Shown piece after piece: positions 5,693 to 9,115 of a DNA stretch of 9,115 nt (position 1 is its first letter; every line of letters starts with the position of its first letter). Under the pieces are notes generated by a model. It did no database searches and was not told the origin of the DNA. It saw only the letters and a list, made by a program, of their open reading frames with translations. This DNA comes from DASPKW01 sp038244055. Lineage in GTDB: Bacteria > Planctomycetota > Phycisphaerae > Tepidisphaerales > Tepidisphaeraceae. The DNA is taken from the NCBI GenBank assembly GCA_038244055.1, contig JBBRTW010000285.1, forward strand, positions 1-9,115. Reading direction: 5' to 3'. The position numbers were made by a program, and so were the translations under genes.

Positions 5693-7882
5693 ATGATGCT
5701 CCACCCCGTTCTCAGAACTCTTAAATTCCAGATGCTGCTCTGGCTGTTTGCGCTGCCCGTCGTGTCGTTGGGCGCGGAGAGCAAGGACTACGGGCTCAAA
5801 GACTACGGGCTCAAAGACTACGTCAGCATTTCCAAGGATCTTCCCCATACCCAGAGCAGCCCCTGGAAACTGGTCTGCACCATGCCGTACAACTGTCATT
5901 TCCAGCCCTGGATCGAGGTTGAGGCCCCGGCGGGCGCGGTGATCAGCTTCAACTCCAGCAATCCGCTGGTGCTCTACCTCACCCGAACCGAGACCTGCGC
6001 CACAGACGCGGGCGTGCAGGTGCATGAGGCGAAAAAGTGGATCAGCGGCGAGGGCGCTATTTACACCATTCCCGCGGGAGTGACCGTCCGCGCCGTAAAG
6101 TATCGCGAAACGGGATACGATACGACGTTCGCTGGATCGTTTGAATGCAACGACAGCGACTACAACGTCCTCTGGCAAAAGGCAGCACGGACCGCGTACC
6201 TCTGCATGCGGGATCATTTCTACGATTGCCCGGACCGCGAACGTGTCGGCTTCTGGGGGGATGGAACCCCGGAATTAGACCAGTGCTTCTATATCTTTGA
6301 CACCCAATCCCACCGCCTTTGCAAGGAACTGGTGCTGCGCAAGCTCCAGCCCAAATTCTATCCCGGCCAGCATCTCGAGTTTCTGGGCGACTATGGATTG
6401 TGGTTCTACTATCTGCAGACCGGCGATCTGGAATCGCTGCGCACCGTTTATGAACCGACCAAGACCTTCCTGTTCGATACCTACAAGTTTGGCAACAAAC
6501 GGACGTGGTTTGATTGGGGAAAAGAAGTCAAAGACACCGCAGTCATCGAGACATGCTTCTATTTCAACTGCCTGGGCACGCTGAAGAAGATTGCGATGAT
6601 TACCGGGCATGAAGCCGACGTCGCCGCGATCGACCAGAAACTCCAGGCCATCAAAGAGAACTTCGACACACAATATTGGAAAGACGGTTATTACATGTCC
6701 TCTCAGGTCGCCACACCCGACGACCGGGCCAACGCGATGGCCGTCAATGTGGGTCTGGCGGACCGCTCGAAGTGGGACGCGATTTATGACAACGTCCTCA
6801 CGAAGAAAACCTGCTCGAGCTGCTTTTTCGACCGCTGGGTGTTCGAGGCGCTTTGCACCATGGGAAAACAGGAGTATGCCCTGCTGCGAATGCATCAGCG
6901 CTACAAGACGATGATCCCATGCAGTTTTACCACGCTCTGGGAGCATTACGACCGTTGGTGGGCCTCCAGGATTGACGCATTTGATGATGCCTCATCGCTC
7001 AATCACGGATGGAATCCGCCCGCGCTGCTCCTTTCACAGACCATTGCGGGCATTTCTCCGGAGGCGCCCGGCTGGAGCACATTCCATGTGCTTCCCAGGG
7101 AAGCCTTCCTGACGGCGATGAAGGTGGTCGTTCCATCGATAAGGGGCAACGTGTCGCTGGAACTGAAAAAGACGGAGTCGCAGTACGCCTTGAACCTCAT
7201 TTTCCCCGCCGACACCGCCGCCATCGTGGGATTCCCCAAAAAGTCGTTCACAAAACTCGATGAGATCAAGGTCAATGGCACGACGATATGGAACGGCACA
7301 TTCCGCGGCGGTGTCGACGGCATTACCTGGGACGGGGAAGATGCGGAGTATGTGAAATTCAAGGCAGTTTCCGGCGACTGGAAGTTCCGGGGTCTGGGCA
7401 CCCTGCCCATGAAGTCTCCCAAGGAGCCGCCACCCATCCCATCCACAGATCGGCCGCTCGATAAGAAATCGTGGATCGCATCCGCCTCGGTCATTGACGG
7501 CCGGTTTCCTTTCAGCGGAGCGAAAATTCCGATCGACATTTCAGCGGCCAACGCCATTGATGGCGATCACTGGACCGGCTGGCGGGACATGACCAAAGCC
7601 CAGTACCCCGGACAGTGGTTCCAGGTGGATATGCGGAAGGATCGGGCCTTCCACAAAATCGTACTCGACAATACCTGGGCGCTGTGGGACTCTCCGGCGG
7701 GGTATTCGGTTTCGGTATCAAATGACGGCACTACATGGAGCGCCCCCGTCGCCACCGGCGCGGGGTCGGCGGGCATCACCACCATCACCTTTCCCAGTCA
7801 GCGGGCGCGATACATCAGGATCACCCAGACCGGGACCAGCTCAAAATATAACTGGTCCATTTACGAGTTGGATGTTTACTGA
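5693..7882 (+). CDS. Secreted GH78-type alpha-L-rhamnosidase with C-terminal discoidin (F5/8 type C) domain
   Basis: This is a 729-residue protein from ATG 5693. The frame is open back to 5420, but the upstream ~90 codons resemble nothing and the signal peptide (FQMLLWLFALPVVSLGA, ending near residue 28) favours 5693; ATG 5696 and 5732 remain possible. No strong ribosome site is visible. A beta-rich N-terminal region (about 55-150) precedes the alpha-barrel. DCPDRERVGFWGD (178-190) is the GH78 signature, keeping Asp178, Glu183 and Asp190, equivalent to the catalytic/sugar-binding acids of Bacillus RhaB. TTLWE (413-417) supplies the second Glu, SLNHGW (435-440) and AGISPEAPGW (452-461) follow, and a beta-sandwich runs to about 565. 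Residues about 590-729 form a discoidin domain (ANAIDGDHWTGW, WFQVDM, YSVSVSNDGTTW, RARYIRITQ). It should release terminal alpha-L-rhamnose from polysaccharides outside the cytoplasm. It is relatively short because the large N-terminal modules of many GH78 enzymes are absent. Confidence 0.9.
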   Translation: MMLHPVLRTLKFQMLLWLFALPVVSLGAESKDYGLKDYGLKDYVSISKDLPHTQSSPWKLVCTMPYNCHFQPWIEVEAPAGAVISFNSSNPLVLYLTRTETCATDAGVQVHEAKKWISGEGAIYTIPAGVTVRAVKYRETGYDTTFAGSFECNDSDYNVLWQKAARTAYLCMRDHFYDCPDRERVGFWGDGTPELDQCFYIFDTQSHRLCKELVLRKLQPKFYPGQHLEFLGDYGLWFYYLQTGDLESLRTVYEPTKTFLFDTYKFGNKRTWFDWGKEVKDTAVIETCFYFNCLGTLKKIAMITGHEADVAAIDQKLQAIKENFDTQYWKDGYYMSSQVATPDDRANAMAVNVGLADRSKWDAIYDNVLTKKTCSSCFFDRWVFEALCTMGKQEYALLRMHQRYKTMIPCSFTTLWEHYDRWWASRIDAFDDASSLNHGWNPPALLLSQTIAGISPEAPGWSTFHVLPREAFLTAMKVVVPSIRGNVSLELKKTESQYALNLIFPADTAAIVGFPKKSFTKLDEIKVNGTTIWNGTFRGGVDGITWDGEDAEYVKFKAVSGDWKFRGLGTLPMKSPKEPPPIPSTDRPLDKKSWIASASVIDGRFPFSGAKIPIDISAANAIDGDHWTGWRDMTKAQYPGQWFQVDMRKDRAFHKIVLDNTWALWDSPAGYSVSVSNDGTTWSAPVATGAGSAGITTITFPSQRARYIRITQTGTSSKYNWSIYELDVY
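5786..5822 (+). repeat. 15-bp in-frame tandem repeat at the start of the mature rhamnosidase
   Basis: GACTACGGGCTCAAA occurs twice perfectly (5786-5800, 5801-5815), followed by a partial third copy GACTACG. It encodes DYGLKDYGLKDYV just after the predicted signal peptide cleavage site. It is likely a slippage-generated linker, and copy number may vary between strains. Confidence 0.8.
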
Positions 7883-7893
7883 GCGGCGATGAT

Positions 7894-8277
7894 TTATTGT
7901 TTGGCATTGTTCTTCACCCGATCGGGCGCTCCGCTGCCAGGCGCTGGCGGCGACCACGCGGCCGGTTTGGGATTGGGAACAGCCAGCGGAAAGTTATCCG
8001 CGCGGCTTGCCATCTCCTTTTGAAGCAGGGTGCGGAACGTCATGGGGCGAAGCGGTGTGTTGCTTTGGAAGAAGTATTGTTCAAATACAGAGTGGGCTTT
8101 GCCATGCACCTCGAGGGCGGTGTGATATGCCAGCACCGCATCATCGGCGGATTTGGCCGCGACCAGATAGGGATCGACGGGACAGGTTTCCGGGGTGTTG
8201 CCCGGCGCGACGACGGCATAGAGACCCCGGCGCACGCGCAACAGCCGCCCCTGCTTCAGGTGATAGACCCCAGGTCG
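7894..8277 (-). pseudogene. Truncated AbiEi-type antitoxin / transcriptional regulator remnant
   Basis: The reading frame, open from the TGA at 8280-8278 to the TAA at 7896-7894, encodes YHLKQGRLLRVRRGLYAVV, then PVDPYLVAAKSADDAVLAYH, TALEVHGKAHSVFEQYFF and PLRPMTF. This is the junction of the winged helix and central domain of type IV toxin-antitoxin AbiEi antitoxins (consensus RLxRVRRGLYAVVPPG and DAVLAYHTALELHG). The N-terminal winged helix is missing: a stop lies 12 codons before the first TTG (8241), and no other upstream frame restores it. The C-terminus diverges after PMTF into a Pro/Ala-rich stretch, so roughly 65-70 residues are family-like where about 200-290 are expected. No AbiEii nucleotidyltransferase toxin follows; the convergent rhamnosidase occupies that side. 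It is probably a dead remnant, though a short regulator translated from TTG cannot be excluded. Confidence 0.68.
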
Positions 8278-8398
8278 TCATGCTGCTGATCGGCGGCACC
8301 AATGGCTCCACCCCGTCCTCCGCGGCCCCCGCCGCCCCCGCCGCCATCGCCCCAGGGCTTTGTCCGGCCGCGTGCTTCTCATCGCCTGCCCGATAGCT
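8278..8398. other. GC-rich low-complexity gap with C-runs
   Basis: There is no supported gene. The + strand carries four C-runs (8311-8314, 8326-8330, 8335-8339, 8350-8353), so the minus strand has four G-runs with loops of 11, 4 and 10 bases. One minus frame here reads as a glycine-rich tail (PWGDGGGGG... ending near GSIT) with no start, which is a composition effect until shown otherwise. Confidence 0.4.
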
Positions 8399-8430
8399 AA
8401 AAGAAAGGCCACCCACGCTGGAGGCCTTTC
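8399..8430 (-). terminator. Intrinsic terminator for the minus-strand HTH gene
   Basis: Read on the minus strand, GAAAGGCC (8430-8423) pairs with GGCCTTTC (8410-8403) in a perfect 8-bp stem with a 12-base loop, and the T-tract continues as TTTT (8402-8399). It lies about 115 bases past the stop of the sigma-like gene and has the right orientation to end that transcript. It also shields the antitoxin remnant from read-through. Confidence 0.7.
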
Positions 8431-8433
8431 CCT

Positions 8434-8456
8434 GCCGGCGTCCTCCTGACGCCGGC
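8434..8456. other. Perfect GC hairpin next to the terminator
   Basis: GCCGGCGTC (8434-8442) and GACGCCGGC (8448-8456) form a 9-bp perfect stem with a 5-base loop, only 3 bases from the adjacent terminator stem. It has no T-run of its own. On the minus strand it would be transcribed just before the terminator and may act with it as a tandem 3' structure. Confidence 0.65.
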
Positions 8457-8490
8457 ACAATCTGCATTACGCTACACGGCTCAACATGAC

Positions 8491-8556
8491 ACGGCGCATC
8501 GCAGCGCGACTCAGCGCGACTCGGCGCAACTCAGCGCGACTCAGCGCTACGCGGCG
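8491..8556. repeat. Period-10 tandem repeat overlapping the stop of the HTH gene
   Basis: In 10-base register from 8501 the units read GCAGCGCGAC, TCAGCGCGAC, TCGGCGCAAC, TCAGCGCGAC, TCAGCGCTAC, with degenerate units on both sides (ACGGCGCATC, GCGGCGATCT). On the minus strand the unit is GTCGCGCTGA, and the array begins at the last codons of the sigma-like gene, with its TAG at 8549-8547 falling inside a unit. The period matches one DNA helical turn. It is too short and spacer-less to be a CRISPR. Confidence 0.75.
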
Positions 8557-9115
8557 ATCTCTCCCTGATACATCCGCCAGGCCTGCTCATACTTTCGCCG
8601 CAACTGCGAAACCCGCGATGGTGAGATCTTCAGTCTGCCGGCAATCTCGAAGGTGCGATCGCCCCGGATCAGGTAACGGATGATCCTGCGGTCACGGCGG
8701 CTTTGCGACCGCAGCCACTGCGCGAAGTCGATGCGGAAGGCGGCGGTGTCGGGGATGGAATCATTGCGGTCCGCGACCGCCAGGGCCATCCAGTCCCGGG
8801 TGTGACTCCCAGGCTGGATCTGGTCGATGCTTCGCAGGGTCACGCCATGGCGCTGATGGGCCACGGGGGAGAGCACATCGCGGGCGGCATCCTGGCGGCC
8901 GCCAACCTGCCGGCCGGTGCGCACATGCCGCACGGCAAAATCCGCCAGCGAGCCGGGGTGAGCCACCTGCAGTTTCCCCCGGGCGGCCAGGAGCTGATAG
9001 GAGATGCAGGCCGAGGCGATGGCCTCGCGGATGGCTTCTTCGCGCCGCTCGGCCGGTAGCCTGCGAAACTGAATCCGGGCATGGGTCTGGATGGCCGGCA
9101 GAAGACTCAGGAAGC
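8547..9115 (-). CDS. Planctomycete sigma-factor-like helix-turn-helix protein, N-terminus beyond window edge
   Basis: There are 188 codons before TAG (8549-8547), and the frame is open to the right edge (TTC CTG AGT from 9113), so the start is outside the window. A shorter GTG start at 8966 would drop conserved sequence. The visible N-terminal part (FRRLPAERREEAIREAIASA, then LADFAVRHVRTGRQVGG and DVLSP) resembles the planctomycete family of ECF-sigma-like proteins. The C-terminal part is a region-4-like DNA-binding domain: FRIDFAQWLRSQSRRDRRII, a helix-turn-helix around TFEIAGRLKISPSRVSQLRR, then AWRMYQGE. From family knowledge these are annotated as sigma-70-like or hypothetical; I have no evidence that it binds RNA polymerase. 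It is followed by the period-10 repeat and the double hairpin, so its transcript probably ends there. Confidence 0.85.
   Translation of the reverse strand, partial: FLSLLPAIQTHARIQFRRLPAERREEAIREAIASACISYQLLAARGKLQVAHPGSLADFAVRHVRTGRQVGGRQDAARDVLSPVAHQRHGVTLRSIDQIQPGSHTRDWMALAVADRNDSIPDTAAFRIDFAQWLRSQSRRDRRIIRYLIRGDRTFEIAGRLKISPSRVSQLRRKYEQAWRMYQGEIAA

Noticed and set aside
5135..6217. 360-codon minus-strand frame across the esterase-rhamnosidase junction
   Set aside because: It overlaps two well-supported plus-strand genes and shows no family signature.
8141..8467. 108-codon minus-strand frame
   Set aside because: It starts upstream of the intrinsic terminator, reads through both the terminator and part of the antitoxin remnant in another frame, and is Ala/Gly-rich without a domain.
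8491..8556. Short tandem repeats as a CRISPR array
   Set aside because: The units are 10 bases, contiguous, and lack spacers; no cas genes are present.
1..9115. tRNA, rRNA, transposase or integrase genes
   Set aside because: I looked for cloverleaf-like segments and for transposase or integrase motifs (DDE, tyrosine recombinase) in the translations and saw none.

Overview
The window looks like chromosomal DNA of a planctomycete, most likely of the Phycisphaerae/Tepidisphaerales type. Four things point there: a LEPR-XLL-like N-terminal sorting motif on a large repeat-rich surface protein (LENRTML, residues 25-31), a DUF1080 secreted glycosidase-type protein, a secreted HGGG/GGSAGG carbohydrate-type esterase, and a sigma-factor-like helix-turn-helix protein with the 'RIDF..WL....RR.R.I......G....E.A..L..S..R.SQLRR......W..(Y/F)QGE' C-terminus. 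I know these as typical planctomycete families. The order-level assignment is inference.

Layout. (1) 1-525, minus: 5' part of a secreted DUF1080 (3-keto-disaccharide hydrolase-like) gene that runs off the left edge. (2) 526-1118: a 593-base intergenic region that is not empty. It holds a decayed fragment of a heavy-metal P-type ATPase, a second coding-like fragment I cannot name, one copy of a 71-bp dispersed repeat, a hairpin, and a plausible promoter for the next gene. (3) 1119-3944, plus: a 941-residue exported protein with a planctomycete sorting motif, an EXORDIUM/phosphate-induced-protein-like domain (HETAE), four repeats of about 99 residues and a degenerate RTX-like end. (4) 3945-4370: intergenic, with the second copy of the 71-bp repeat in direct orientation. 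(5) 4371-5510, plus: a secreted alpha/beta hydrolase with a complete catalytic triad and what looks like a run-on C-terminal tail of about 75 residues. (6) 5693-7882, plus: a secreted GH78-type alpha-L-rhamnosidase with a C-terminal discoidin (F5/8 type C) domain. (7) 7883-8546: a doubly truncated AbiEi-type antitoxin remnant, a GC-rich stretch, two hairpins (one an intrinsic terminator for the minus strand) and a period-10 tandem repeat. (8) 8547-9115, minus: a sigma-factor-like HTH protein entering from the right edge.

How the genes work together: DUF1080, the esterase and the rhamnosidase are all predicted to be exported, and they are enzymes of the kind used on rhamnose-containing, acylated plant or algal polysaccharides. 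The esterase and rhamnosidase are codirectional and may be cotranscribed, but a 182-base gap with a strong hairpin lies between them. The LEPR protein is probably a cell-surface or secreted protein, and nothing in the sequence ties it mechanistically to the enzymes. I do not see a convincing new multi-gene defence or metabolic system. The unusual material is the gene debris and repeats between the intact genes, the run-on esterase tail and the composite LEPR protein.
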